64,000 nt of DNA from an uncultured Clostridia bacterium (GTDB lineage Bacteria; Bacillota; Clostridia; Peptostreptococcales; Anaerovoracaceae): positions 1-64,000 of the forward strand of contig CAKQGQ010000010.1 of assembly GCA_934233735.1 (NCBI GenBank), given 5' to 3'. The notes under the pieces were generated by a model. That model made no database searches. It was not told where the DNA came from and worked only from the letters and a program-made list of their open reading frames with translations. This document shows, piece by piece, positions 1-8,253 of the stretch. Made by a program: the position numbers and the translations under genes. Position 1 is the first letter of the stretch. Every line of letters begins with the position of its first letter.

Positions 1-20
1 TTCTTTTTTAATTCAGTCAT
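1..20 (-). CDS. Start of an unidentified ICE gene (partial)
   Basis: Only six codons are visible, starting MTELKK. The ATG at 18-20 is preceded on the minus strand by a good AAAGGAG ribosome site at about 29-35, so this looks like a real gene start running off the left edge. It is downstream of the HTH gene and separated from it by a repeat-rich region. Function cannot be judged. Confidence 0.5.
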
Positions 21-49
21 ATCACTTTCTCCTTTGCCTTTATCATATT

Positions 50-180
50 TTACTTTCTGACAAGTGTCAAGGGGTAGTGTTTTCTTTTTTTCTGCTATCC
101 TTTCTCTTTTTCTTTCCGGCCCTGTCAGCTTTGACAGGGGCCCCCTGTCAGGGCATACTTAGAGTATCCCCTTGTCGGGA
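50..180. promoter_or_regulatory. Cluster of TGACA/TGTCA palindromes upstream of the left-edge gene
   Basis: The gap between the HTH gene and the left-edge gene holds a dyad TGACAAGTGTCA (58-69), a near-perfect dyad TGACAGGGG/CCCCTGTCA (132-150), and further TGTCAGGG and CCCCTTGTC copies up to about 178. Repeated dyads next to a small HTH protein are typical of operator clusters or iterons. The binding protein is an inference; the neighbouring HTH protein is the obvious candidate. Confidence 0.4.
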
Positions 181-194
181 AAATGAAAAGTCAG

Positions 195-458
195 CTACAG
201 AAAATATCGGTTGCTGGTTCTGCCTCCGTTTTCGCGATATGCCGCGCAAACGGTTATGAGCTTCTTTTCCTGAAGCTCCCGAATGCCGCGCCGCACTGTG
301 CTTTCGCTGAGCCCAAGGTCGCCTGCGATGGTCTTGACACCGGGCCATGCTTTACCGTTTCTTCCGCTTCGCTGCCTAAGATACAGATAGATTGTCTTTG
401 CTTTCTGCGTCAGCGTATCTGCGTCACGAATCCGGTATCCGCTGTTGATCTCCTGCAA
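195..458 (-). CDS. Small helix-turn-helix DNA-binding protein
   Basis: About 87 residues. The middle (VKTIAGDLGLSESTVRRGIR) is a clear winged-helix type recognition segment like the HTH_36/replication-initiator-type domains common in ICEs and plasmids. A GTG in frame at 465-467 overlaps the GGGAGG ribosome site, so the TTG at 456-458, seven bases past it, is the better start. It follows the VirD4 gene and precedes a palindrome cluster, so it is likely a regulator of the element. The target is unknown. Confidence 0.7.
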   Translation of the reverse strand: MQEINSGYRIRDADTLTQKAKTIYLYLRQRSGRNGKAWPGVKTIAGDLGLSESTVRRGIRELQEKKLITVCAAYRENGGRTSNRYFL

Positions 459-490
459 ATCTCTCACCTCCCTTCAAGGCATGCCGCCTC

Positions 491-2245
491 TTAACTGGTC
501 CGAAGCGATACACCCTTTTTCTCATTTTGCTTTCCCTCTTCCCCGATTTCCGTACTTCCTATTTTGCTGTTTTCCAGCAGGATCTTTGTGCGCAGGGCCT
601 CCTTTTGAATGTACCGCGTCTTTTGCCGGCTCTTTTCTTCGATGATATAAACAGGCTCATCAAAGGTCACGCCCCACTCAAAATACAGCCGGAGCTTTGC
701 AATAAACGGATGGGTGCCGGTTTTCATGACGACAAAGCTTCCTTTTTTCATGCTCTTTAATTCGTCCGCGCTCATGAGCTCTCTTTGTATCATAGAGAGG
801 CTCTGCGATGGATGGTCTTTGCCGCGGGATACCGAGCCGGTGAGTACCGTACGGCAGCCAAGAGCCTTTGCGATGCTGTCAGCGGTCTGCGAAGTCGGAG
901 AAAAACCGCCTGCAATCGTGATCTGGCAATTATCCTGAATGATGGCGCTGCCTTCCCTGCCGTAGTTTTTTTCAAGCTGCTGATAGCTTTGAATGATGGG
1001 AACGAGCATGAGATTTCGCGACCGAGCCGCGGCAAACGCCATCTCCAGTGATGCGATGGCAGGAAGCGTCCCAAGCTCATCCATATAAAAGGCGGCTTTG
1101 CGGGAAAGCCTTCCGCCCATCTCGTCTGCTGCGGAGAGGAGCTCGCGGTATGTCTGCTGAATGAACAGCGAAACCAAAAAGAAAGTATTCGGATTTTCCT
1201 CCGGCATCACCAGAAACACCGCGCATTTTTCTTCGCAAAAAGCTTCAATGTCAATCTCTGTATCAAAGCAGAGGATCTGCTCCATCTCTGAATCGAGGAA
1301 CGCATTGAGCCGTGACATCGCGGTCGAAATGACGGACTGCATTGCCTGCTCTGCGCTGTTTAAGGCCGCGCCTGCAAACCATCGGATTTTGTCATCTTCG
1401 GCAAGAAGATTTAACAGGTTTTGAAATTCACTCTTTCCGTCCTTTCCTTTTCCGATCATCTCCTGCAGGAGCTTAAACACCGACACAATGTGCCGCTCGC
1501 CCTCCCCACCGTAGCGGCTGACAAGAAGGATCGCGGAGGTCAAAAGCCCTTCTGCGGCATCATAAAAGAACGCATTCTGTCCGTAATTGGCAGCATCGCC
1601 TTCACTGAAAATCAAGGTCTTTGCGATGATTTTGGCATACTTTTCAGCTTTTGCAAGATATGAAAGCGTTTCCGGATGCTCTTTTGCAAGGTCGGTATAT
1701 TTGTTTACAAGATGCAAAAGATTGTTTCCATTTGAGCGCGTCGGGTTACGAAAATCGATGACCGCTACTTTGTAGCCATAGCAGTTTTTCGCAATCCCTG
1801 CAAAATTTCGATAAAGATCCCCTTTGGTGTCAGTAGTCAAAAAGCTCATGCCGCATGCACAGGCATATTCAAGGTTCGGATACAGCCAGCATGCGGTCTT
1901 GCCGCACCCGGCCGCGCCGACCATCATCGTATGCACATCGGACGGATCAACCAGCGCGAAAATCTTCTTTCTCCGCTTTTCGCAGGAGAGGAGAATCCCC
2001 TCCGGCAAACGGATTTCTTTGCCGCGTTTTGCGGCGCTGCGCCATGCTTTTGGCGTGTAGGGCACGCGGATGTAAACGGTATGCAGTTCTTTTTTCGTGA
2101 GAAACCTTGCGCTGCCATGCTGCCCGTCACCGACGGTCCTTCCTTTAATCCCATTGAGATTGGTCCGTTCGGAAAGGCTTTCGATGACGATGAGAAGTCC
2201 GAGAAACGCGCCGCCGCATAAAATCAGTAACTCATAGCCGGGCAT
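491..2245 (-). CDS. VirD4/TraG-type coupling ATPase (T4CP)
   Basis: 584 residues. A hydrophobic segment at about residues 4-20 anchors it in the membrane. Walker A is at about 92-101 (GAAGCGKTA) and Walker B near 390 (FYMDELGTLP), the pattern of VirD4/TraG coupling proteins of Firmicutes ICEs. It should link the relaxase-DNA complex to the type IV channel and power DNA transfer. A good ribosome site (AAGGAG) precedes the ATG. The start overlaps the end of the Toprim gene by 22 bases, so the two are probably translationally coupled. The N-terminal membrane region is short compared with VirD4 proteins that have two spans. Confidence 0.93.
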   Translation of the reverse strand: MPGYELLILCGGAFLGLLIVIESLSERTNLNGIKGRTVGDGQHGSARFLTKKELHTVYIRVPYTPKAWRSAAKRGKEIRLPEGILLSCEKRRKKIFALVDPSDVHTMMVGAAGCGKTACWLYPNLEYACACGMSFLTTDTKGDLYRNFAGIAKNCYGYKVAVIDFRNPTRSNGNNLLHLVNKYTDLAKEHPETLSYLAKAEKYAKIIAKTLIFSEGDAANYGQNAFFYDAAEGLLTSAILLVSRYGGEGERHIVSVFKLLQEMIGKGKDGKSEFQNLLNLLAEDDKIRWFAGAALNSAEQAMQSVISTAMSRLNAFLDSEMEQILCFDTEIDIEAFCEEKCAVFLVMPEENPNTFFLVSLFIQQTYRELLSAADEMGGRLSRKAAFYMDELGTLPAIASLEMAFAAARSRNLMLVPIIQSYQQLEKNYGREGSAIIQDNCQITIAGGFSPTSQTADSIAKALGCRTVLTGSVSRGKDHPSQSLSMIQRELMSADELKSMKKGSFVVMKTGTHPFIAKLRLYFEWGVTFDEPVYIIEEKSRQKTRYIQKEALRTKILLENSKIGSTEIGEEGKQNEKKGVSLRTS

Positions 2246-3174
2246 ATCGCGCTCTCCTTTTCCTGCTCCTGCCGGTGCAAGAGCTCTTCATTCCAGTCCT
2301 TTTTTCTTGGGTAGTCCACCTCTACCTTGTAGCCTTTTTCCAGAAGCTTTTCGCAGATCCGCTCGCCTGCCCGGTAGCCTGCAAGATCGTTATCAAGGCA
2401 CAGCACGCATTTTTTGAGATTCGGATGCAGCTTCAGCTGGTGAAACAGCACCTGATCGGAGACCGAACAGGCGGCGGCGTAAGAATGCGCCCGCCAATTT
2501 TCTTTCTGCAGGCTGATGTAGGAAAGCATGTCAAGCGGGGCCTCAAAGAAATAGATTGTATCGGATGAGCCGCTGTAGTGAAAGCTATACTGCGGCAGGC
2601 TTCCTGCCTGATTTCCCTTAAAGGTGCTGTTTCGAAGCGTCCCCCTCTTATTGGCGTGCCGCATCACGCCGTTTTCGTCTTTGCCGCAAAAGACCGCGTT
2701 ATGATAGCCTGCTTCCTCATAGAGAAGCCCCATCCTTGCAAAGCTGAGGACGATGTCCGGATCGATGCCGCGCGTTTTGATGAGATAGGAAAAGACCCGC
2801 TTCATGTCGTGATGCTTCTTTGGCGGTGTGAATGGTTTTTGCACTTGTTTCTTTTGCGCCGCGCTTCCTACATTGCCGCCACTTGATGGAGATTGCGCTG
2901 CGCCCTCCCTGCTTTCGCTAAGCAGCAGCTTGACCGCATCGGGGTAACTGAGGTTCAAAAACTTCCGCGCAAAATCAATGCTGTTTCCGCCCTCGCGTCG
3001 GTACTGGTTGTACCATAAATTCCCCCGGATACTGATCTTTTCGCCATCCTTCATCCAGACAAGTTCCTTTCCGCTGCGCCGGACTTCTTCGCCCTGCTCG
3101 CGCAGAAGCTCTGCAATGTCTGCGCTGCCTGCGCGCAGTTTTTCCTCTTCCGTAAACCGAATATACTGGCTCAT
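2224..3174 (-). CDS. Toprim-domain, primase-like protein of the ICE
   Basis: 316 residues from the ATG at 3172-3174, which follows an AAGGAGAG site; a longer in-frame ORF upstream overlaps the relaxase and is rejected. The N-terminal half resembles the DUF3991-type domain found before Toprim in mobile-element primases. The C-terminal half has the Toprim acidic motif (CLDNDLAGYRA). It likely handles single strands during transfer or replication of the element. A classical CHC2 zinc finger is not evident. It sits between relaxase and VirD4, consistent with a DNA-processing role. Confidence 0.8.
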   Translation of the reverse strand: MSQYIRFTEEEKLRAGSADIAELLREQGEEVRRSGKELVWMKDGEKISIRGNLWYNQYRREGGNSIDFARKFLNLSYPDAVKLLLSESREGAAQSPSSGGNVGSAAQKKQVQKPFTPPKKHHDMKRVFSYLIKTRGIDPDIVLSFARMGLLYEEAGYHNAVFCGKDENGVMRHANKRGTLRNSTFKGNQAGSLPQYSFHYSGSSDTIYFFEAPLDMLSYISLQKENWRAHSYAAACSVSDQVLFHQLKLHPNLKKCVLCLDNDLAGYRAGERICEKLLEKGYKVEVDYPRKKDWNEELLHRQEQEKESAICPAMSY

Positions 3175-3187
3175 AGACTCTCCTTTC

Positions 3188-5203
3188 CTACGGTTCTTCC
3201 GTAAACGCTTGACCGCGCGATGTGCGAAGCCCTCTTGCTCGTTTTCGTTCTTCGATTTCCGCCCGCAGCTTTTGCTCGGTGAGCTTTTGTATGCGAAGTG
3301 CTCCCGGCGGAAAAATCTCCGTAAAATGCCCGGCAAGGCGCATGAGATAAAGCCCGGCAGGCACCGCCGGGCGATGCGGACGGTAGGTTTCCAAAATCAG
3401 CTTGGCATAGGGATTCCCTTGCGCGGCCGCCTTGTTTAAGTATGCTTTGCCTGCATCTTCGTCGCGCTGGATGCCCTGCCCGAACAGATACATTTTGCCA
3501 AGCTGGTACTGCGCATACTGGTTTTCCTTCTTGCAGGCGCGCCTGAGATACCGCAGGGCTTTTGTCATGTCCTTTGGCAGGTCTTGTCCGATGGCATAGG
3601 TTTTACCGAGCAGGTACTCTGCCTGTGCATGGTCTTTTTTCGCAGCTTTTTTAAGCAGTGCTTCTGCCTTTTTACTGTCTCCTGAGACATGCTCCCCGCG
3701 TAAGTAAAACTTCCCAAGCAGGTACTCGGCATGCACATTGTCTTTTTCTGCAGAATCTGCGAGAAGCTCGATAGCCTGTTCCACGCTTGCCTCTTTTGCA
3801 AGACCTGCAAGGTGCATCTTGGCAAGACTGTACATGGCAAAGGAATTCCCCTGATCCGCTGCGCTTTTAAAGAGGCTTTCCGCAAGGGTGATATCGCGTG
3901 CGGCATCCACACCTGCAAGATAGACCCTGCCAAGCTGATACTGCGCGTACTGGTTACCCTGATTTGCACATTCCCATAAGAGGCAAATTCCTTCCTCGGC
4001 ATCCTTTGCGAAATTTTTTCCGGTAAGAAGCTCCATCCCAAGACGGTATTTTGCGACTGCAAGACCGCCTGCTGCGGCAAGCCGCAGAAGCTCTTCTCCT
4101 TTTTCCGGATCGTAATACTCGTTTTCCGGATCATCATAGAGGCAGGCTTTTGCTTCAAAGTACCAATCAAACAGCTGCGAAAGGTTTCCTGCCGCTGTCT
4201 GCTTTGGGCGTTTTGGCACCCCATCTTCCTCTGTTTCCGGAAAGAATCCTTCATCCGCTTCGGGCAGCTCTTCAAAGGTCAGCTCCTGCATAGCAAACGA
4301 AAGTGCTTCGGTGATGATTTTGTTTTTCAGGTTTCGGAATGCCTTGTTTTCCGATAGGCCCTGCGCTCTGCGCGGCGCATCCTGATAGATGCTTTCGATG
4401 CTGCGCTGGCCTTCCTGCCACGCTGCATAGCAGGCTGCAAGGGCCTCTTCTTTTGATAGCTCGGTCAGTATCTCATCGGTAAGCTTTCTCAGTGGGCCCG
4501 GAAGATACCCATAGACCTTGCGGCCTTTAACCATCTTAAGGCGCGTTGATAGCTCGGTGAATTTTGCGATCAGCACCGGATTCTTGGCAGGCGCGCTTAA
4601 AATTTCGGAAATCATTTTTTCGGTCTCTTTTCCGATTGCTTCGCGCCTTTCGGTCTGCATGGCGTAAATCGGCAGCAGATCCTCTCTGAAAATTTCCCTT
4701 GCAAAGGCGGACTTCATTTTTTGAATCCCTGCTTCACTGAGGTATGGTTCTTTTCCTTTTGAGTAGGCAACCATGTGAATGTGCGGATGGTGGGCTTCGT
4801 TGTGAAAGGCGGCATACCAGATGAGATCACCCGCCGGAATCTTCATGGCATCTGCCATCAGGTGCGCGTTTGCATTCAGAAGAGTCCGCCATGCCTCGCC
4901 TGTTTCATAGCCAAGCCGCTCAGCGTCTTTTCGCGTAATGGACAGGATATTGGTCCAGACGATCCCTTCATGCGCCGCTACTTCCCTTGCGACTTTGGAG
5001 AGGAAAATCTTTTCCTCTCCTGCACTGAAAAGTCCATGCGCTCCTCGCTTCTCTGCGCCCGGCCGCATCGCAATATATCCGACATAGTTTTCCCGTTTGT
5101 CGATGACTACCCCTTCTCTGGTTGCGATATATCGAATGAGATTTCCTGCATGGCTTTTGGCGCGCGGCGATAAATACCTGCATTTTAAGATGATATCAGC
5201 CAT
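3188..5203 (-). CDS. MobA/MobL-family relaxase with C-terminal Sel1 repeats
   Basis: 671 residues from the ATG at 5201-5203, preceded by AAAGGGGTG; it overlaps the MobC-like gene by 8 bases. The N-terminal part has the HUH relaxase signature HHPHIHMVAYSKG, and an early Tyr-rich region (RYIATREG) that may hold the nicking residue. This looks like the MobP class. From about residue 370 to 600 there are six or seven Sel1-like units of about 36 residues (AxYxLGxxYL pattern). The protein should nick oriT and lead the strand into the channel. The long Sel1 tail is uncommon in textbook relaxases and may bind a partner protein. Confidence 0.9.
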   Translation of the reverse strand: MADIILKCRYLSPRAKSHAGNLIRYIATREGVVIDKRENYVGYIAMRPGAEKRGAHGLFSAGEEKIFLSKVAREVAAHEGIVWTNILSITRKDAERLGYETGEAWRTLLNANAHLMADAMKIPAGDLIWYAAFHNEAHHPHIHMVAYSKGKEPYLSEAGIQKMKSAFAREIFREDLLPIYAMQTERREAIGKETEKMISEILSAPAKNPVLIAKFTELSTRLKMVKGRKVYGYLPGPLRKLTDEILTELSKEEALAACYAAWQEGQRSIESIYQDAPRRAQGLSENKAFRNLKNKIITEALSFAMQELTFEELPEADEGFFPETEEDGVPKRPKQTAAGNLSQLFDWYFEAKACLYDDPENEYYDPEKGEELLRLAAAGGLAVAKYRLGMELLTGKNFAKDAEEGICLLWECANQGNQYAQYQLGRVYLAGVDAARDITLAESLFKSAADQGNSFAMYSLAKMHLAGLAKEASVEQAIELLADSAEKDNVHAEYLLGKFYLRGEHVSGDSKKAEALLKKAAKKDHAQAEYLLGKTYAIGQDLPKDMTKALRYLRRACKKENQYAQYQLGKMYLFGQGIQRDEDAGKAYLNKAAAQGNPYAKLILETYRPHRPAVPAGLYLMRLAGHFTEIFPPGALRIQKLTEQKLRAEIEERKRARGLRTSRGQAFTEEP

Positions 5204-5609
5204 CCGTATCACCCCTTTGGAAATCCGCCGCATCTTCTAAGGTGATGCTTCCCTTCAGGCTTTTTACTTCCTGCACGCACATACCGCGAAGCCGGCTGAG
5301 GCTTTCTTCCTCGATTTCGTTTGTCGCCGCGACCGTATGAAGCAGCATCGAAAGTTCCACTGCCATTTTGAATAACAGCCTCGCGGTGCGGTCTTCGTAG
5401 CGTCCGAGGCTTCCCTGCATCGCAGAAATCACGACCGCGGGAAGATAGCCCTCCGTCTGCTCGGCAGTCAGATAGCCGCTGTAAAAGAGAATTGCTTTTT
5501 CAATAAATTCCGAGCGGCTTCTGCAGTTATCTTTTTTGTATAGCGCCTCGATTTGTTCCATTGTCTCTGCGCGAATCCAAAGCGCAAACTTTCTTTTTTG
5601 TGTCTCCAT
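5196..5609 (-). CDS. MobC-like ribbon-helix-helix relaxosome accessory protein
   Basis: 137 residues. The N-terminus (FALWIRAETMEQIEALYKKD then SRSEFIEKAILFY) fits a ribbon-helix-helix DNA-binding domain as in MobC/CopG proteins; the rest is helical. It lies directly upstream of the relaxase, overlapping it by 8 bases, and downstream of hairpin-rich non-coding DNA, the usual arrangement for a relaxosome protein that binds oriT. Family assignment rests on context and fold pattern, not on a catalytic motif. Confidence 0.75.
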   Translation of the reverse strand: METQKRKFALWIRAETMEQIEALYKKDNCRSRSEFIEKAILFYSGYLTAEQTEGYLPAVVISAMQGSLGRYEDRTARLLFKMAVELSMLLHTVAATNEIEEESLSRLRGMCVQEVKSLKGSITLEDAADFQRGDTDG

Positions 5610-5991
5610 TTACTTTGACCCCTTGTCATCTTCTTGTAACTTGCGGAATCAGCGTCTTCTTTTCTACGCATTGACTCCTTTTCGCATTTCCCCTCTGCGT
5701 TTTAACCCCTATGTTCATCGAAATGAAAAACCTCGAAAACGCTTTGGGAGACCCGCATTGCGGGGCTCCGGGAGGCGAGGCGAGGGGCGATTTTGCCCCC
5801 GCCTCTTTTTCCTGCAAGCAAAAAAGAGCAAGGCTGCTCTCTTTTTTTCGCATCATTTGCATTTCTTCCTTTCGCTCCCAAACGCGCGGACACGCCGTTT
5901 TTTCGGTGGCGGCATCTACACCGCATCCATTTTCCTCTAAAAAACAGACACAGGGCAAATCTGGGGCTTTCGCTTGGGAAACGCCCCGTGC
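5610..5991. other. Non-coding region with hairpins, candidate oriT
   Basis: This 380-base gap lies directly upstream of mobC and the relaxase gene. It holds a hairpin CCCGC-(3 nt)-GCGGG (5752-5764) and a stronger one with arms GAGGCGAGGGGC and GCCCCCGCCTC (5777-5805). ORFs across it lack ribosome sites and have no sensible composition. Origins of transfer usually sit next to the relaxase and contain such inverted repeats. The second hairpin is followed by five T residues on the plus strand, so it could instead be a terminator. The nic site cannot be read directly. Confidence 0.45.
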
Positions 5992-6486
5992 TTACAGCAT
6001 CTCCATGCCGGGGCTCATCTCCTGCATGGGCGTAAGGCCGTACACGCGCTCCATGCTGGTCTTTAGCGCCGCCTGAAGATACGCCGGATCCAGTCCGCAG
6101 TCCCGGTAGCCTTGTTCAACAATGTCGTAATACATAGCGGACGGAAGTCCTGCAGGCATGGCAAGATCCATGATATATACCATCGCATGAACTTCCTCGC
6201 CGTCAAATACAGCAGAAAGCACCGTCTTATGGTAAAAATTCGGATAGCCTTCGTAGCGGTCAAGTGCCCTCTCATCTCGCGCGCTGATTTCCCAAAGTCC
6301 GATTGGAACTTCCTTTCCTTCCATGGTTTCAATAGTCGCGAAGCTGTGATCCGGCTGCCCGCAAAATAGCAGATTCTGATTCTGTAGCATGGCAGAGCCA
6401 AGATATTTTGCATCCGGACAGCGTCCCCGCATCTGCGCGTGGTTTAAATTGCTTCCGTATGCCGCGTAAATTTTCGTCTTTTTCAT
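5992..6486 (-). CDS. Gamma-glutamylcyclotransferase-like (GGCT/AIG2) enzyme
   Basis: 164 residues. It begins MKKTKIYAAYGSNL, the substrate-loop signature YGSN of the GGCT fold, and has a conserved acidic centre (LDRYEGYP) that includes the catalytic glutamate seen in the family. GGCT enzymes cyclise gamma-glutamyl groups with release of an amine. The start is set at 6486, because an upstream in-frame ATG overlaps the AAGGAG site. It directly follows an amidoligase gene, a pairing described for amidoligase/GGCT gene neighbourhoods, so the two probably act on the same gamma-glutamyl-type linkage. Confidence 0.85.
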   Translation of the reverse strand: MKKTKIYAAYGSNLNHAQMRGRCPDAKYLGSAMLQNQNLLFCGQPDHSFATIETMEGKEVPIGLWEISARDERALDRYEGYPNFYHKTVLSAVFDGEEVHAMVYIMDLAMPAGLPSAMYYDIVEQGYRDCGLDPAYLQAALKTSMERVYGLTPMQEMSPGMEML

Positions 6487-6506
6487 TTTGTTCTCCTTCA
6501 TTCCAA

Positions 6507-7529
6507 TTAAAACATCTGCATGGTAAAGCCCTCGTCCTGCTGCATTTCGGTTTCACTTTCCTGCTCCGGCGCTTCCTCTGTTTCCTGCAGACCTTGCGCC
6601 GCTTCTTCCATGCGCTTTGCTGCAAGGCGCTCCTTTTGCCGCTCGGCCTGCGCCGGATCTTTCCATGCGATATTCCCTTCGAGATTCTCGAGCAGGAATT
6701 TCCTTGCGGTCTGAAATTCCTCGCCGATCATACCGAGCCGAAGAAGCCATGTACGAAAGGTATATTTTTCGTTCGTGCTTTTCGTCCGGCTGTGCGAGGC
6801 GCCCTTTTGCACAAGGGCTTGATGGCTGATAGCAAGGCTGAGCTGGATATAGGTTTTGACTTTTCCTGCGTGCATCGTCCCGTTGAACAAGCGAAACTCA
6901 ATCGTGCCTTTTGAAAACACGCTGTGCAGATTCAGCGCATGATAGCGGGTCTCATCATAATGATCAAAGCGCCTGCTGTCTCCGTGATACCACATCCGCT
7001 CAAAGTTTTCGATGCTTTTCGGTTTCTTGCGGTTTAGTTCCTCTAAAAAACTCAGATCTGTTTTCTGGCAGTAGTGATCCTCTCTTGCGACATCGACGGC
7101 AAGTGCTTTATATAGCAGGTCTTCTTTCGATACCATGATATTCACAAGGTTACGAAGGGTTTTCACGCTGTGCAGGGCCGCATCCACATGAATGTGTATC
7201 CCGCAGGAACCGTTCACACAGGCGCCTGCTCGCCGCAGTTTTCGCACAAGCTCCTGTATCGTCTCAATATCTTCGTAATGACAGATTGGGGAAACCACTT
7301 CCACTTTATATAAAGTGCTTGCAGATCTTCCATCACGCGCAGCCGGATGAATCGATGCATCGCTGACCACTTTCCATTTTCTCCCCTGTCCATCCGTCAC
7401 ATGGTATGCATCGTAGGTGCCGCTGTCATACACTTCGTGTGTGTCAAAATATGCGGCGATAACTTCGGCTGCCTTTCTTCGGGGAATTCCCGTCATTTCC
7501 ATTTCGATGCCGAATCTCTGACTTCTCAA
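6507..7529 (-). CDS. Amidoligase_2-family enzyme (glutamine-synthetase-like fold)
   Basis: 340 residues. Features of the family are visible: an early FGIEMEMTG strand with the acidic metal ligands, CGIHIHVDA near residue 125, and TIEFRLFNGT near 220. These enzymes join an amine to a carboxylate using ATP. The last 70 residues are charged and rich in Glu and Gln. Its stop is just before the GGCT gene and its start overlaps the previous gene by 4 bases, so the set is one operon. The substrate is unknown; cell-wall peptide or a protein tag are possibilities. Confidence 0.85.
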   Translation of the reverse strand: MRSQRFGIEMEMTGIPRRKAAEVIAAYFDTHEVYDSGTYDAYHVTDGQGRKWKVVSDASIHPAARDGRSASTLYKVEVVSPICHYEDIETIQELVRKLRRAGACVNGSCGIHIHVDAALHSVKTLRNLVNIMVSKEDLLYKALAVDVAREDHYCQKTDLSFLEELNRKKPKSIENFERMWYHGDSRRFDHYDETRYHALNLHSVFSKGTIEFRLFNGTMHAGKVKTYIQLSLAISHQALVQKGASHSRTKSTNEKYTFRTWLLRLGMIGEEFQTARKFLLENLEGNIAWKDPAQAERQKERLAAKRMEEAAQGLQETEEAPEQESETEMQQDEGFTMQMF

Positions 7530-7759
7530 ACAGAATCAGTCCTTTGCGCCTTATCCTGTTTCTTTTTTTCTTTTTTCTGCTCGGAAGAAATCCGCTGCGA
7601 TACAAAGTCCCGAACCGCAGGCGGCACCTGCTTTGCATAAAGACTGTCAAGGGCTGCGGTCAGCTCCGCTTCCAAGTTCATCCCCTTTTGCATAAGGTAC
7701 ATCGTAAGCGCAGCATACTTTTCTTCTTCATATGCGATACTGATATTCACTTTCTTCAT
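7526..7759 (-). CDS. Small ICE protein, DUF6103-like
   Basis: 77 residues, starting MKKVNISIAYEEEKYAAL and ending in a Lys/Glu-rich tail. The pattern of an N-terminal strand followed by helices (SLYAKQVPPAVRDF) matches small ICE proteins I know as DUF6103, perhaps a ribbon-helix-helix-like fold. It overlaps its neighbours by 4 bases on each side, which ties it to the amidoligase operon. Function unknown. Confidence 0.65.
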   Translation of the reverse strand: MKKVNISIAYEEEKYAALTMYLMQKGMNLEAELTAALDSLYAKQVPPAVRDFVSQRISSEQKKEKKKQDKAQRTDSV

Positions 7760-8127
7760 TTGATACCTCCCAAAATCATCTCGTTTTTCGGTATCGGCTC
7801 ATACCGCTCGATCGGAAGTTCTTCCTGCGCCTCGACAGCCGCACGAACCAGCGGCAGAAAGGCTGCATACCTTGCATAGCTTGCACCCTCTGCTTCAATG
7901 AGAATGGCATCCTCATAGCCATCGCCAAGCACCATCAGGCAGTGCGCGATGTCGTCCTGGTCAAGCCGCATCAGGTCGCGATACCGGGTAAGAAATTCGT
8001 ACTCATCCAAAAGATTTTCTTTTAGATGCACAAAGTCGCTTCCGCTTAGCTCTAAGATTTTTTCCACCTTGCACAGCCTCGTATCAAACCGAGGCTCCTT
8101 GCGAAACAGTGTTGTGTTTAGCTCCAT
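7756..8127 (-). CDS. Conserved ICE protein, DUF6329-like
   Basis: 123 residues from the ATG at 8125-8127, which has a clean AAGGAG site; the longer ORF runs into a terminator and is rejected. Acidic, soluble, without a recognisable catalytic motif. The C-terminus (GYEDAILIEAEGASYARYAA) is typical of a family that travels with DUF6103 and amidoligase genes. It is the first gene of that operon after the inserted AT-rich cassette, so expression probably depends on read-through or an unseen promoter. Confidence 0.6.
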   Translation of the reverse strand: MELNTTLFRKEPRFDTRLCKVEKILELSGSDFVHLKENLLDEYEFLTRYRDLMRLDQDDIAHCLMVLGDGYEDAILIEAEGASYARYAAFLPLVRAAVEAQEELPIERYEPIPKNEMILGGIK

Positions 8128-8149
8128 AAGTTTCTCCTTTCCTGCTTTC

Positions 8150-8192
8150 AAAAAAGCAAAAAGCACAGGAAGTGCTTGATAACTTCTTGTGC
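8150..8192 (-). terminator. Rho-independent terminator closing the AT-rich cassette
   Basis: On the minus strand, arms GCACAAGAAGT and ACTTCCTGTGC (one mismatch) enclose an 8-base loop and are followed by a T-rich tract. It lies after the small secreted protein gene and before the DUF6329-like gene, so it separates the cassette from the ICE backbone. Confidence 0.75.
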
Positions 8193-8253
8193 CTTTCGCC
8201 TAATCTTCTTAATATAGCTTCTTCTTGAAATCCTTTGTTTCTCACATATAGAT

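Noticed and set aside
3565..4275. 236-residue ORF inside the relaxase gene
   Set aside because: Out-of-frame shadow of the Sel1-repeat coding region; composition rich in Arg, Ser, Cys and no ribosome site.
5626..5958. 110-residue minus-strand ORF in the gap upstream of mobC
   Set aside because: No ribosome site, low-complexity composition, and it spans the hairpins of the candidate oriT.
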